Program-made: the position numbers and the translations under genes
Source: Stenotrophomonas indicatrix
GTDB lineage: Bacteria; Pseudomonadota; Gammaproteobacteria; Xanthomonadales; Xanthomonadaceae
Assembly (NCBI RefSeq): GCF_002750975.1
Contig: NZ_PEJS01000001.1
Location: 1,302,001 to 1,366,000, forward strand
Reading direction: 5' to 3'
Length of the DNA: 64,000 nt
Notes under the pieces: model-generated
Told to the model about the DNA's origin: nothing
Databases searched by the model: none
What the model saw: the letters and a program-made list of their open reading frames with translations, nothing else
Shown: positions 8,039 to 17,270 of the stretch, in pieces
Numbering within the stretch: the first letter of the stretch is position 1
Layout: each line of letters starts with the position of its first letter

Positions 8039-10711
8039 TCATGCTGCGGCGGGATCGCGCTTGCCGGTGTCGATGCCGTACCGGTCGATCGCCTGCTGCA
8101 GCAGGCCCCGTTCCACATGCCCGTCGTCGGCCAGGGCCTTCAGTGCCGCCAGTACGATGAAGTGACGATCGACTTCGAAGAACGTGCGCAGCGATTCGCG
8201 AGTATCCGAGCGGCCAAAGCCATCGGTGCCGAGTGCGATGAAGCGCCGGTCGTTGATGAAGGGGCGGATCTGGTCGCCGACGATCTTCATGTAGTCGGTC
8301 GCCACCACCACCGGGCCGGCATGGTCCTGCAGGCACTGCTGCACGTAGGGAACGCGCGGCTCGTCGGCCGGATGCAGCAGGTTCCAGCGCTCGGCAGCCA
8401 GGCCATCACGGCGCAGTTCGGTCAGGCTGGTGGCACTCCAGACATCGCTTGCGATGGCGAAATCCTGCTGCAGCAGATCGGCGGCGGCCAGCACCTCCCG
8501 CAGGATCGAGCCACTGCCCATCAGCTGCACGCGAGGCTGTGCCGTGCTGTCGGCAGCGGCGGGACGCAGCAGATAGAGCCCCTTCAGGATGCCGGCTTCG
8601 GCGCCGTCAGGCAGTGCAGGGTGCGGGTAGTTCTCGTTGAGCAGGGTGATGTAGTAGTAGATGTCTTCCTGGTCCACATACATGCGGCGCAGGCCGTCGT
8701 GGATGATCACTGCCAGTTCGAAGTTGTAGGTCGGGTCGTAGGACACGCAGCTTGGAATCACCGAGGACAGCACGTGGCTGTGGCCATCGTCGTGCTGCAG
8801 GCCTTCGCCCATCAGGGTAGTGCGGCCGGAGGTGGCGCCAAGCAGGAAGCCACGGGTGCGCGCGTCGGCCGCTGCCCAGGCCAGGTCACCGACGCGCTGC
8901 AGGCCGAACATCGAATAGAAGATGTAGAACGGAATCGTGGCCAGGCCGTGGTTGCTGTACGCGGTGCCCGCTGCGATCCACGAACAGATAGCGCCGGATT
9001 CGTTGATGCCTTCCTGCAGGATCTGGCCGTCCTTGGACTCCTTGTAATAGCTCAGCTGGCCGGCGTCCTGCGGGGTGTACAGCTGGCCCAGGAAGGAATG
9101 GATGCCGATCTGGCGGAACAGCCCTTCCATGCCGAAGGTACGCGATTCATCGGGCACGATCGGGATCACCAGCCTGCCCAGTTCGGGATCCTTGAGCAGG
9201 GTGGTGAGGATGCGTACGAAGCCCATGGTGGTGGATTGGCCACGATCACCGCTGCCCTGCAACTGCACGTTGAACGTGGACAGCGGCGGCAGCGGCAACG
9301 GATCGACCTGGGTCAACCGTGCCGGCAGCTGGCCGCCCTGCGCCTGGCGACGCTGTGCGAAGTAGAGCGCCTCGGCGCTGCCCGGTTGCGGGCGCAGGTA
9401 GGGCATCTCTTCCAGCTGCCCGTCGCTGACCGGCAGATCGAATCGGTCACGGAACGCACGCACCGCGTCGGCGCTCATCTTCTTCAGCTGGTGGTTGATG
9501 TTCTGGCCTTCGCCGGCCTCGCCCATGCCGAAGCCCTTCACCGTCTTGGCCAGCACCACGCTCGGGCGACCGCTGGTGTTCACCGCCTGCTGGTAGGCGG
9601 CGAATACCTTCTGCGGATCGTGGCCGCCGCGTGCCAGTGCCCAGATCTCGTCGTCGCTCATGTGCGCCACCAGCGCCAGCAGTTCCGGGTAGCGCCCGAA
9701 GAAGTGTTCGCGCACGTAGGCGCCGCTCTGCGACTTGAAGGTCTGGTAGTCGCCATCCACGCACTCCATCATGCGCTGGCGCAGCAGCCCGCTGTGATCG
9801 CGTGCCAGCAGCTCGTCCCAGCCGCTGCCCCAGATCACCTTGATCACGTTCCATCCCGCGGCGCGGAAGGTGCCTTCCAGTTCCTGGATCACCTTGGCGT
9901 TGCCACGCACCGGTCCGTCCAGACGTTGCAGGTTGCAGTTGACCACGAACACCAGGTTGTCCAGGCGCTCGCGCCCGGCCAGCGAAATGGCCGCCAGCGA
10001 TTCGGGCTGGTCCATTTCGCCGTCACCAAGGAAGGCCCAGACCTTTCGGCCCTGGTGCTGCTTCAGCCCCCGGTATTCCAGGTAGCGCATGTAGCGGGCT
10101 TGATAGGCCGCCGTCAGCGGGCCCAGGCCCATCGACACAGTGGGAAACTGCCAGAACCCGGGCATCAGCCGCGGGTGCGGATACGAGGACAGGCCCTCGC
10201 GTCCGGCTTCGCGGCGGAAGTTGTCCATCTGCTCGGCACTGATGCGGCCTTCCACGTACGCCCGGCCGTAGATGCCCGGGGCCGAATGACCCTGGATGTA
10301 GATCATGTCGCCGTCGAAGGTTTCGGTCCGTCCACGGAAGAAGTGATCGAAGCCCACGTCATACATGACTGCTGCGGACTGGTAGGTGGCGATGTGGCCG
10401 CCGACGTTGGAATGCCTGCCGGCACGCAGCACCATTACCATGGCGTTCCAGCGGATCATCGCGTTCAACCGCCGCTCGATGGCCAGGTCACCCGGGTAGG
10501 CGGGCTGGCGTTGGGGGGGAATCGTGTTGGTGTAGGCGGTCCACGCGCGGGTGTGCAGGTCGCCATGCTGCTGCACATCGAGTGCATCGAGCTGGTCCAG
10601 CAGATAGTGCGCGCGGGGGCGGCCGCCGGCCTCGATCACCGCCTGCAGGGACTCGCGCCATTCGCGGGTTTCCTGCGGATCGGCGTCGAGAGGGAAATGT
10701 GCCTGGTTCAT
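8039..10711 (-). CDS. aceE: Pyruvate dehydrogenase E1 component, homodimeric type
   Basis: 890 residues, the size of E. coli AceE (887). E1 decarboxylates pyruvate with thiamine diphosphate and acetylates the lipoyl group of E2. The ThDP-binding motif is present: GDGEMDQPES (from residue 229), then the asparagine motif NCNLQRLDG near 259. The start is ATG 10711, with GGAGACG eight bases upstream; a frame open to 10945 runs across the promoter region and was not used. No aceF (E2) or lpd (E3) gene lies beside it. It may therefore be a second E1 copy or a relocated one. Confidence 0.95.
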   Translation of the reverse strand: MNQAHFPLDADPQETREWRESLQAVIEAGGRPRAHYLLDQLDALDVQQHGDLHTRAWTAYTNTIPPQRQPAYPGDLAIERRLNAMIRWNAMVMVLRAGRHSNVGGHIATYQSAAVMYDVGFDHFFRGRTETFDGDMIYIQGHSAPGIYGRAYVEGRISAEQMDNFRREAGREGLSSYPHPRLMPGFWQFPTVSMGLGPLTAAYQARYMRYLEYRGLKQHQGRKVWAFLGDGEMDQPESLAAISLAGRERLDNLVFVVNCNLQRLDGPVRGNAKVIQELEGTFRAAGWNVIKVIWGSGWDELLARDHSGLLRQRMMECVDGDYQTFKSQSGAYVREHFFGRYPELLALVAHMSDDEIWALARGGHDPQKVFAAYQQAVNTSGRPSVVLAKTVKGFGMGEAGEGQNINHQLKKMSADAVRAFRDRFDLPVSDGQLEEMPYLRPQPGSAEALYFAQRRQAQGGQLPARLTQVDPLPLPPLSTFNVQLQGSGDRGQSTTMGFVRILTTLLKDPELGRLVIPIVPDESRTFGMEGLFRQIGIHSFLGQLYTPQDAGQLSYYKESKDGQILQEGINESGAICSWIAAGTAYSNHGLATIPFYIFYSMFGLQRVGDLAWAAADARTRGFLLGATSGRTTLMGEGLQHDDGHSHVLSSVIPSCVSYDPTYNFELAVIIHDGLRRMYVDQEDIYYYITLLNENYPHPALPDGAEAGILKGLYLLRPAAADSTAQPRVQLMGSGSILREVLAAADLLQQDFAIASDVWSATSLTELRRDGLAAERWNLLHPADEPRVPYVQQCLQDHAGPVVVATDYMKIVGDQIRPFINDRRFIALGTDGFGRSDTRESLRTFFEVDRHFIVLAALKALADDGHVERGLLQQAIDRYGIDTGKRDPAAA

Positions 10712-10983
10712 GCTGCGTCTCCAGAGAGCGCCGGTTCTGCACCTGCACGGCACCGCCGGCAGGGCGACAGCTCTGGAGCGGAGTCGCGCCGGCAGGTCCG
10801 TAGCGCGGGGGCGGCCGTGGTGGCTGCCGAGGAGACAAGCGTAGGCGCCGTATCGGCTGACCGGTAGACGGGCGACGATTGGGTCTGCGCGAACCTTCGC
10901 TTGGCCATGCGGCGTTGCAATGCGGATGTCATCCTTGGTGTGCACCCTGCTGGGTTTTCCAGCCTCGGGGTGGTTGGTCGGTT

Positions 10984-11499
10984 GTGAACAGCGTCAGGAT
11001 CTGGGAGAAGAGCTACGCCTTGCGGCGCCGCCTGCTGCGTGGCTTCTTCCTTCGGCGTGGTTCACAGGCTGCCGATGCCGAGGACCTGGCCCAGGAGGTC
11101 TACCTGCGGCTGCTGCGCAGTACCGGCGAAGATGCCCAGGCGATCGAGAACCCCGAAGCCTATCTGTTCGCGGTGGCGGCCAACCTGGCGCGTGAACAGG
11201 CACGCTCGCGCTCCGGCCTGCCACAGATCGAGGACGTCGACCTGCTGGCCGAGGTACTGCGCAGCGAGGAGGACATCGAAGCTGATTTCGAGCGGGCACA
11301 GCGCTGGAGCGGAATCCGCGGCGCCATCGCGCAACTGCCGCCGACAACGCGGCGGGTGATGGAGCTGCACTATCGCGATGGGCTGGATTGCCGGCAGGTG
11401 GGGGCACAGCTGGATGTGTCGGTGCACATGGTGCGCAAGCACATCGGCAAGGGACTGGATGCCTGCAGGAAGGCGCTCGGCGCCGGGAAGGATGGATGA
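10984..11499 (+). CDS. FecI-like ECF sigma factor
   Basis: 171 residues from GTG 10984. Region 2 is seen in the first half (AEDLAQEVYLRLLR, then NPEAYLFAVAANLA). Region 4 follows (LPPTTRRVMELHYRDG, then QVGAQLDVSVHMVRKHIGKG), a helix-turn-helix typical of FecI sigma factors. It would direct RNA polymerase to the downstream receptor gene when released by its anti-sigma partner. The stop overlaps the next start (ATGA at 11496), so the two are translationally coupled. The start codon is uncertain, because no ATG fits without running into the aceE promoter region. Confidence 0.88.
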   Translation: MNSVRIWEKSYALRRRLLRGFFLRRGSQAADAEDLAQEVYLRLLRSTGEDAQAIENPEAYLFAVAANLAREQARSRSGLPQIEDVDLLAEVLRSEEDIEADFERAQRWSGIRGAIAQLPPTTRRVMELHYRDGLDCRQVGAQLDVSVHMVRKHIGKGLDACRKALGAGKDG

Positions 11500-12533
11500 A
11501 CCGGCAGGAGCCTGCAGCGATGGATGACGAGGTGGCCGAGCAGGCCGCGCACTGGTTCCTGTGCAACCGCGAGGGTGACCTGAGCGCCGCTCAGCGCATC
11601 GAGTTCATGGCATGGATGAAGCGCTCTCCCGAACACATACGCGCGTACCTGCATGTCCTGCACGTGCACCGGCAGGTAGGCGCGGTGATGGTGGCGTACG
11701 GACAGGAGCAGGGGGACAGGGCCGCATTGCCGGAGCTGCCGGCAGCGGCGAAAGTCGTGCCGTTGTTTGCCGTACCGGTGCCCGTGCCGCGCGCCGTGGT
11801 CGCATCGCGATCACGCCGGCCACTCTGGAGGCGGGTGGCTGCGGTGGCCTGCTGCCTGTTGCTGGTGGCCGGACTGGTGCCGTGGCTGATGCCTCGCGAA
11901 CAGATGCTGATCGCCGGCCACGCGCAACTGCGTGAGGTGGTGCTGGCTGACCGGACGCAGGTGCGCCTGAACGCAGACAGCCGTCTGCGGGTGAACATCG
12001 GCTGGTTCAGCCGTCGGGTTGAACTGCTGAGCGGCGAGGCCACGTTCGATATCGCAGCGGATCACCGGCCGTTCGAGGTGCAGGTTGGCGATCTGCGGAT
12101 CCGCGACATCGGCACCGTGTTCGATGTCTCGCGCCGTTTGCAGAGTACGCGCATCGGCGTGGTGTCCGGCGAAGTGGAGGTCTGGACCGCCGGCAGCGGG
12201 CAACGACGGCTGGCGCAGCTGCCTGCCGGGAAGGTGGTCCAGGTCGATCACCACAGCCATGCGGTGCAGCCATTGGAAATACCGATGTCCATGCTGCTCG
12301 ACTGGCAACAGCGCCGGGTGTCGTTCCGCGATGAGCGGCTGGACGAGGTGGCGGCTGCCTTCAACCGCCACAACCAGGTACAGGTGCGGCTGACCGATGA
12401 CGCGGCGCGCGCGGCGCGCCTGTCAGGCAGCCTGGAGGCGCACCGGGTCGCAGCGCTGCAGGCATTCCTGCAGCGGGACGAAGGCTTCGTCATCCGCCGC
12501 GAAGCGGACACGGTATGGGTGTCCAGCCGTTGA
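11496..12533 (+). CDS. FecR-like transmembrane anti-sigma factor
   Basis: 345 residues. A DUF4880-like N-terminal cytoplasmic domain (AAHWFLCNREGDLSAAQR) binds the sigma factor. One transmembrane segment follows near residues 108-130 (VAAVACCLLLVAGLVPWLM). The periplasmic FecR domain comes next (GHAQLREVVLADRTQVRLN), then a DUF4974-like C-terminal part. In this family the periplasmic part senses the signalling domain of a TonB receptor and relays it to the sigma factor. It is coupled to the sigma gene by a 4-base overlap and lies upstream of the cognate receptor. Confidence 0.9.
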   Translation: MNRQEPAAMDDEVAEQAAHWFLCNREGDLSAAQRIEFMAWMKRSPEHIRAYLHVLHVHRQVGAVMVAYGQEQGDRAALPELPAAAKVVPLFAVPVPVPRAVVASRSRRPLWRRVAAVACCLLLVAGLVPWLMPREQMLIAGHAQLREVVLADRTQVRLNADSRLRVNIGWFSRRVELLSGEATFDIAADHRPFEVQVGDLRIRDIGTVFDVSRRLQSTRIGVVSGEVEVWTAGSGQRRLAQLPAGKVVQVDHHSHAVQPLEIPMSMLLDWQQRRVSFRDERLDEVAAAFNRHNQVQVRLTDDAARAARLSGSLEAHRVAALQAFLQRDEGFVIRREADTVWVSSR

Positions 12534-12551
12534 TCGCGGTTCGGCGAACGG

Positions 12552-12569
12552 TTGTCAGAAAAAATTCAT
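12552..12569 (+). promoter_or_regulatory. Degenerate PHO-box-like site (weak)
   Basis: TTGTCAG, AAAA, AATTCAT reads as two 7-mers with 11-bp phasing, with 9 of 14 positions matching the PhoB consensus CTGTCAT. It lies 106 bases upstream of the receptor start. The match is marginal alone. It is noted because the downstream genes include a PhoD-type phosphatase. Confidence 0.2.
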
Positions 12570-12674
12570 CGAATCGGCGTTCTCCACTTCCGCCGATGCC
12601 GGCTCTTACTTGGGAGAAGCCGCCGTCGCATGCCGATGCGGTACCAGCAGTCCTCTCTCCTCCAAGGAACCGTG

Positions 12675-15608
12675 ATGCGCAAGAAGCTCTATCTGTCGGT
12701 GGTACTGGCCTTGTCTCCCTGTCTGGGTGCGCATGCACAGGCGGCATCGGCCAATGGGCTTGAGACCCGGGTCACCGCAGCGATCGCCGCGCAGCCGCTG
12801 AGCCAGGCGCTGGAGCAGCTGTCACGCAGTTCGGGCGTGCAGTTCCTGTATGCCGGCGCGGGCGCTGCACCCATGGCGGGCGCGGTACCGCGAGGAGCCA
12901 CCGTCAAGCAGGCGCTGGACACGCTTCTGGCCGGCACCGGCCTGCGCTACACGGTGGTGGACGGCAACGTGATCGCCATCGACGCGGCACCGGTCTCGCG
13001 GGAAAGCCGGCAGGCCGCACCGGCATCGCGCCCACCGGAAGCGGTGGTGGCCCCGACCCTGGGCACGGTCAAGGTGATCGCCGCCCATGAGGTCATCGAC
13101 CAGAAGAAGACCTCGCCGGTGATCAAGGATTCGGTGATCTACGACGAGATGGACAGCTATGGCGATGAGACGCTGGCCGAGAGCCTGATGGCCGCGCCCG
13201 GCCTGAGTGCGGTGGAAGATGCGGGCGAACCGCGTTACGTGACCGTGCGCGGCGTGCAGGCCAATCTCAACTACACGACCATCGACGGCATCGCGATCGC
13301 AAGCGTGGGCGGCAGTGGCTCCGGCGAGCGCATGAACAACCTGCAGCTGATTCCCAGCGACATCGGCACCCGCACCGACATCTACAAGAGCTTCAGCGCC
13401 GAGCAGGCACCGGACGCCATCGGTGGTGTGATCGACATCATCAGCCGCAGCGCCTTTGACCGCTCCGGCAAGTACGTGTTCGCCGATGTGGCCGGCATCC
13501 ATTCCACGGCCGAGACCAATGTGGGGCGCAGCGCGGGGGGCGACCACAAGACCCTGGGCCACTTCGGCAAGAGCGCCAAAGCGGTTTTCTCCAATCAGTT
13601 CGGCGGCGATGATCAGTTCGGCATCGTCGCGGTCGCGCGCTATGAACAGCGCTCGCGCAACAGCGTCAAGCGCTGGGTGGAATCGAACTACTACTACAAC
13701 GATGCCGGCAAGTACCTCACCGATGGAACCACCGGCCCCGACGAGGCGAAAGGCTGGAACGGCCTGCGCGCGCCGGGCAACTTCAGCACCGGCACCTACA
13801 CCAACTACATCACCAACTTCGGTGGCTCGGCCAAGCTGGAATGGAAGCCATCGGACGACCCGTTCTATGCCTCTCTCCTGCTGTACTCGTACCGGTTCTA
13901 CGAGAACTCGACGATGAACAAGACCGATCTGTATGGCAACGCCAAGTTCCCGGTACGCAACCAGAGCGAGGACGGCGGCACCACCCAGATCAACAGCATC
14001 TACATCAAGAACCGCCACGACCGCTGGGACCGCAGCAACCGCGGCGCGATCGCCAGTTTCAACTGGGATATCGGTGACCTCTCGCGGCTGACCCTGCGTG
14101 CCGGCCACACCGAAGAGACCTTCCACAACAACCAGGTCTACTGGGGCGTGCGCGCCTACCCGAGCAACCTGTTCGTTGACTATGCCAACGACAGCCATGG
14201 TTTTCCGAACGCCGTGGGTGTTTCCGATTCCAGCCTGCTGACCAGCTCGGCGTTCAAGCTCAATCCGGCGCAGGCCTATATCTCGCCGCGCGACGCCAAG
14301 GAAAGCATCGACAACCTGCGCGCCGACTTCAGCTACAACATCGATGCCGATGCACGCGGTTTCGGTCTGGCTGCCGGTGCCGAGTATCGCCACCTGAAGA
14401 TCTGGCAGGACATCGATTTCGATTACTACAAGACCAGCGCGACCTTGAATGACTATCTGTACCCGGGTTCGACCCTGCTTGGCAGCGTTCCCGGTTTCCC
14501 GTTGATCGACAACCGCAAGTGGCATGACGAGCTTTACCCGAAGCTGGGCAACAACGATGCGGCGTACCCGAATGCCGACTTCACCAGCGATTACAAGTAC
14601 GTGGAAGACATTGCCAACGCCTACGTGTCGGCGCATTACGCCTGGGATCGGCTGCTGCTGATCGGCGGCCTGCGCTACGACCACACCACCTTCGATGCGC
14701 TCAGCCCGTTCAGTGAGGATGGTGGCACCACCTACACATCGGCATTCCGCAAGAGCAGTGGCGGCTACAACAACCTGCTGCCGTCGCTGAACGCCACCTT
14801 CAAGCTGAGCGAAGACCAGCGCCTGAGGTTCTCCGCCAGCCGCACGCTGGGCCGGCCGACGCCCAGCAACATCGCCCAGGCCACCAGCACCAGCTGCGGC
14901 GACGACGAGCTGGGCGGAGGCTTCTGCACCATCAAGCAGGGCAATGCCTCGCTGCAGCCGCGCCGCTCGACCAACCTCGATCTTGCCTGGGACCTGTACT
15001 TCAACGGCAACAACGGCCTGGTCTCGGTGGCGTTGTTCGACAAGGTCATCAAGGACGACATCTACACCCTGACCACGTTCGAGAACGTCGGCGACATCCG
15101 CTACCGGATCACCCAGCCGATGAACACCGATGAGTCGACGCTGCGCGGTGTCGAGTTCGCGGTAGCCAACCGCAACCTGCAGTGGGGCCGCCACCGCTTC
15201 GACATGTACCTCAATGCCACCCGCCTGGACGGGCAGACCAACTACCGCATCAGCGACGGCAGCGAGCGCCGCCTGGACCGCCTGCTGTACCAGCCGGACT
15301 GGTCGGTGAACGGCTCGGTGATCTGGCGCATGCCATGGAAGAGCTCGCAGCTGCGCGTATCCGGCACCTACCGCAGCCGGATGCTGGTCGACTTCGGCGA
15401 TACCCAGTGGCTGGATTCGTACTACGACCCGTACATGACCTTCAACCTGGCCTTCAGCCACAAGGTCAGCAAGCACGTGACGCTGAAGTACGAGGCCAAG
15501 AACCTGTTCAACACCCAGCCGACCTACAGCACCGGTCCGAACGGGCGCTTCCGCACCGAGATCGATGACTACGGCCGCTTCTTCTACTTCCACATCATCT
15601 ACAACTGA
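12675..15608 (+). CDS. TonB-dependent receptor with STN signalling domain
   Basis: 977 residues from ATG 12675 (AAGGA seven bases upstream). A signal peptide is present (MRKKLYLSVVLALSPCLGAHA). A secretin/TonB short N-terminal (STN) domain follows at about residues 40-100 (LSQALEQLSRSSGVQFLYAG), then the plug (APGLSAVEDAGEPRYVTVRG) and a C-terminal beta-barrel ending in an aromatic terminus (FFYFHIIYN). The STN domain marks a transducer receptor that signals to the FecR/FecI pair just upstream. The ligand is unknown. The PhoD-type phosphatase 11 bases downstream suggests a phosphorylated substrate rather than an iron chelate (inference). Confidence 0.93.
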   Translation: MRKKLYLSVVLALSPCLGAHAQAASANGLETRVTAAIAAQPLSQALEQLSRSSGVQFLYAGAGAAPMAGAVPRGATVKQALDTLLAGTGLRYTVVDGNVIAIDAAPVSRESRQAAPASRPPEAVVAPTLGTVKVIAAHEVIDQKKTSPVIKDSVIYDEMDSYGDETLAESLMAAPGLSAVEDAGEPRYVTVRGVQANLNYTTIDGIAIASVGGSGSGERMNNLQLIPSDIGTRTDIYKSFSAEQAPDAIGGVIDIISRSAFDRSGKYVFADVAGIHSTAETNVGRSAGGDHKTLGHFGKSAKAVFSNQFGGDDQFGIVAVARYEQRSRNSVKRWVESNYYYNDAGKYLTDGTTGPDEAKGWNGLRAPGNFSTGTYTNYITNFGGSAKLEWKPSDDPFYASLLLYSYRFYENSTMNKTDLYGNAKFPVRNQSEDGGTTQINSIYIKNRHDRWDRSNRGAIASFNWDIGDLSRLTLRAGHTEETFHNNQVYWGVRAYPSNLFVDYANDSHGFPNAVGVSDSSLLTSSAFKLNPAQAYISPRDAKESIDNLRADFSYNIDADARGFGLAAGAEYRHLKIWQDIDFDYYKTSATLNDYLYPGSTLLGSVPGFPLIDNRKWHDELYPKLGNNDAAYPNADFTSDYKYVEDIANAYVSAHYAWDRLLLIGGLRYDHTTFDALSPFSEDGGTTYTSAFRKSSGGYNNLLPSLNATFKLSEDQRLRFSASRTLGRPTPSNIAQATSTSCGDDELGGGFCTIKQGNASLQPRRSTNLDLAWDLYFNGNNGLVSVALFDKVIKDDIYTLTTFENVGDIRYRITQPMNTDESTLRGVEFAVANRNLQWGRHRFDMYLNATRLDGQTNYRISDGSERRLDRLLYQPDWSVNGSVIWRMPWKSSQLRVSGTYRSRMLVDFGDTQWLDSYYDPYMTFNLAFSHKVSKHVTLKYEAKNLFNTQPTYSTGPNGRFRTEIDDYGRFFYFHIIYN

Positions 15609-15619
15609 AGGCGACCGTC

Positions 15620-17215
15620 TTGGATACGATCAATCGCAGGCGTTTCCTTGCCCTGTCCGGACTTTCCGCATTGGGTGCGTGGGCCGGAACGGCCCGCGCG
15701 CTGGCCGCGCAGAACGATGTGGCAGCGCTGAATCCGCGCAATCTGCTCGCATCGCCGCGCTTTGCCAGTACACCGTTCACTCTCGGCGTGGCGTCGGGTG
15801 ATCCGTCGGCCGACGGCGTGGTGCTGTGGACGCGGCTGGCCACCGAGCCACTGGTGTTCGGCGGCGGCATGCCAACCCGGCCGATGGCGGTGGCATGGCA
15901 GCTGGCCGCCGACGAGAGCATGCGCACCGTGGTGCGGCAGGGCACCGCCCTGGCCCACCCCGAGCTCGGCCACGCGCTGCACGTGGAACTGGACGGCCTG
16001 CTGCCGGGGCGGCCGTACTGGTACCGCTTCACCGTGGGAGGCCATGCCAGTGCGATTGGCCGCACCCGCACCCTGCCTGCGGCCAACGCGCGGGTCGACC
16101 GCGTGCGCTTCGCGGTGGCCGGTTGCCAGCACTACGAGGAGGGGCACTACAGTGCATGGCGGCACATTGCCGAGGAGCCGCTCGACTTCGTGTTCCATTA
16201 CGGCGATTACATCTACGAGGGCGAAAGCCAGCCTGGCGTGCGCAGGATGAACGGCCAGCCGTTCACCAACCTGCGCAACCATGTTGGCCCGCAGACCTAC
16301 ACGCTCGACGACTATCGCCGGCGCTACGCGCAGTACAGGACCGATACGGACCTGCAGGCCGCGCACGCCGCGTCGCCGTGGTTCGTCACGTTCGATGACC
16401 ACGAAGTGGACAACAACTGGGCCGGCGCCGAGGACCAGGACGGCACGCCCAGTGAAGTGTTCCTGCTGCGCCGCGCACAGGCATTCCAGGCGTACTACGA
16501 GAACATGCCGCTGCGTGCTTCGTCGTTCCCGCGCGACGGCCATATGCAGATGTACCGGCGCGCGCGCTATGGCACGCTGCTGGACCTGCACCTGCTCGAT
16601 ACCCGCCAGTACCGCAGCAAGCAGGTGGACATCGCGCAGCGCGGGCAGGTGGAATCTCCCGAACGAAGCATTGTTGGCGCAAAGCAGGAGCAATGGCTGT
16701 TCGACGGCCTGGCCGACGCCGCGCCGCGCTGGCACACCATCGCCCACCAGGTTTCGCTGGGCAACTACCTGCGCGAGAAGGACGGCGTGGTGCAGGCCTC
16801 CGACGACCAGTGGTCCGGTTATCTATCCAGCCGCCGCCGCCTGCTCGATCACATCCAGAAGGTGGGCTTCGGCAACGTGGTAACCGCCTGTGGCGATGCG
16901 CACCGCCACTATGCCAGCGACCTGGTGCAGGACAATGCCGATTCCGGGGTGATTTCCAGTGAGTTCCTGGCCACTTCGATCACGTCGGGCGCGGACGGGC
17001 AGGGCGTGGATGCCTATGCAGAGAACCAGCTGCGGCACAGTCCGCACCTGAAGGCGACGACGGACAAGCGTGGTTATGTGCTGTGCGACGTCACCCGTGA
17101 TGCCTGGATCGGTGACATGAAGACGCTCGATACGGTCATGCAGCCGAACGGCGCGCTGCAGAGCTGGAAGCGCTATGCCGTGGAGCACGGTCGGCCGGGG
17201 TTGCAGGAGGCCTGA
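15620..17215 (+). CDS. phoD: PhoD-family alkaline phosphatase/phosphodiesterase, Tat-exported
   Basis: 531 residues beginning at TTG 15620 with GAAGG upstream. The N-terminus holds a twin-arginine signal (MDTINRRRFLALSGLSALG). Metal-site motifs of PhoD are visible: VASGDPSADGVVLWTRL (near 55), VAGCQHYEEG (near 170), YGDYIYEG (near 195) and FDDHEVDNNWAG (near 258). PhoD enzymes release phosphate from phosphodiesters and monoesters, usually with Ca2+ and Fe3+. The gene is 11 bases from the TonB receptor and surely in its operon. The assignment to PhoD rather than another related phosphoesterase is by motif. Confidence 0.88.
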   Translation: MDTINRRRFLALSGLSALGAWAGTARALAAQNDVAALNPRNLLASPRFASTPFTLGVASGDPSADGVVLWTRLATEPLVFGGGMPTRPMAVAWQLAADESMRTVVRQGTALAHPELGHALHVELDGLLPGRPYWYRFTVGGHASAIGRTRTLPAANARVDRVRFAVAGCQHYEEGHYSAWRHIAEEPLDFVFHYGDYIYEGESQPGVRRMNGQPFTNLRNHVGPQTYTLDDYRRRYAQYRTDTDLQAAHAASPWFVTFDDHEVDNNWAGAEDQDGTPSEVFLLRRAQAFQAYYENMPLRASSFPRDGHMQMYRRARYGTLLDLHLLDTRQYRSKQVDIAQRGQVESPERSIVGAKQEQWLFDGLADAAPRWHTIAHQVSLGNYLREKDGVVQASDDQWSGYLSSRRRLLDHIQKVGFGNVVTACGDAHRHYASDLVQDNADSGVISSEFLATSITSGADGQGVDAYAENQLRHSPHLKATTDKRGYVLCDVTRDAWIGDMKTLDTVMQPNGALQSWKRYAVEHGRPGLQEA

Positions 17216-17231
17216 GCGGGATGTTCCACCC

Positions 17232-17261
17232 TGTGGAGCCGAGCACGCGCCCGGCTCCACA
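17232..17261. terminator. Bidirectional hairpin between convergent operons
   Basis: TGTGGAGCCG (17232-17241) pairs perfectly with CGGCTCCACA (17252-17261) around a 10-base loop. It sits between the phoD-like stop and the phospholipase stop, and probably ends both transcripts. Confidence 0.6.
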
Positions 17262-17270
17262 GAATCACTT

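Noticed and set aside
8117..10867. Open reading frame of 916 codons on the plus strand opposite aceE
   Set aside because: It mirrors aceE codon for codon in a GC-rich genome and has no recognisable domain; aceE has all catalytic motifs.
10915..10945. PHO-box-like ATGTCATCCTT before the ECF sigma gene
   Set aside because: Only one half-site matches; the second half is at background level.
12822..15593. Open reading frame of 923 codons on the minus strand opposite the TonB receptor
   Set aside because: Shadow of a highly biased coding strand; no signal peptide or motif, while the receptor is clear.
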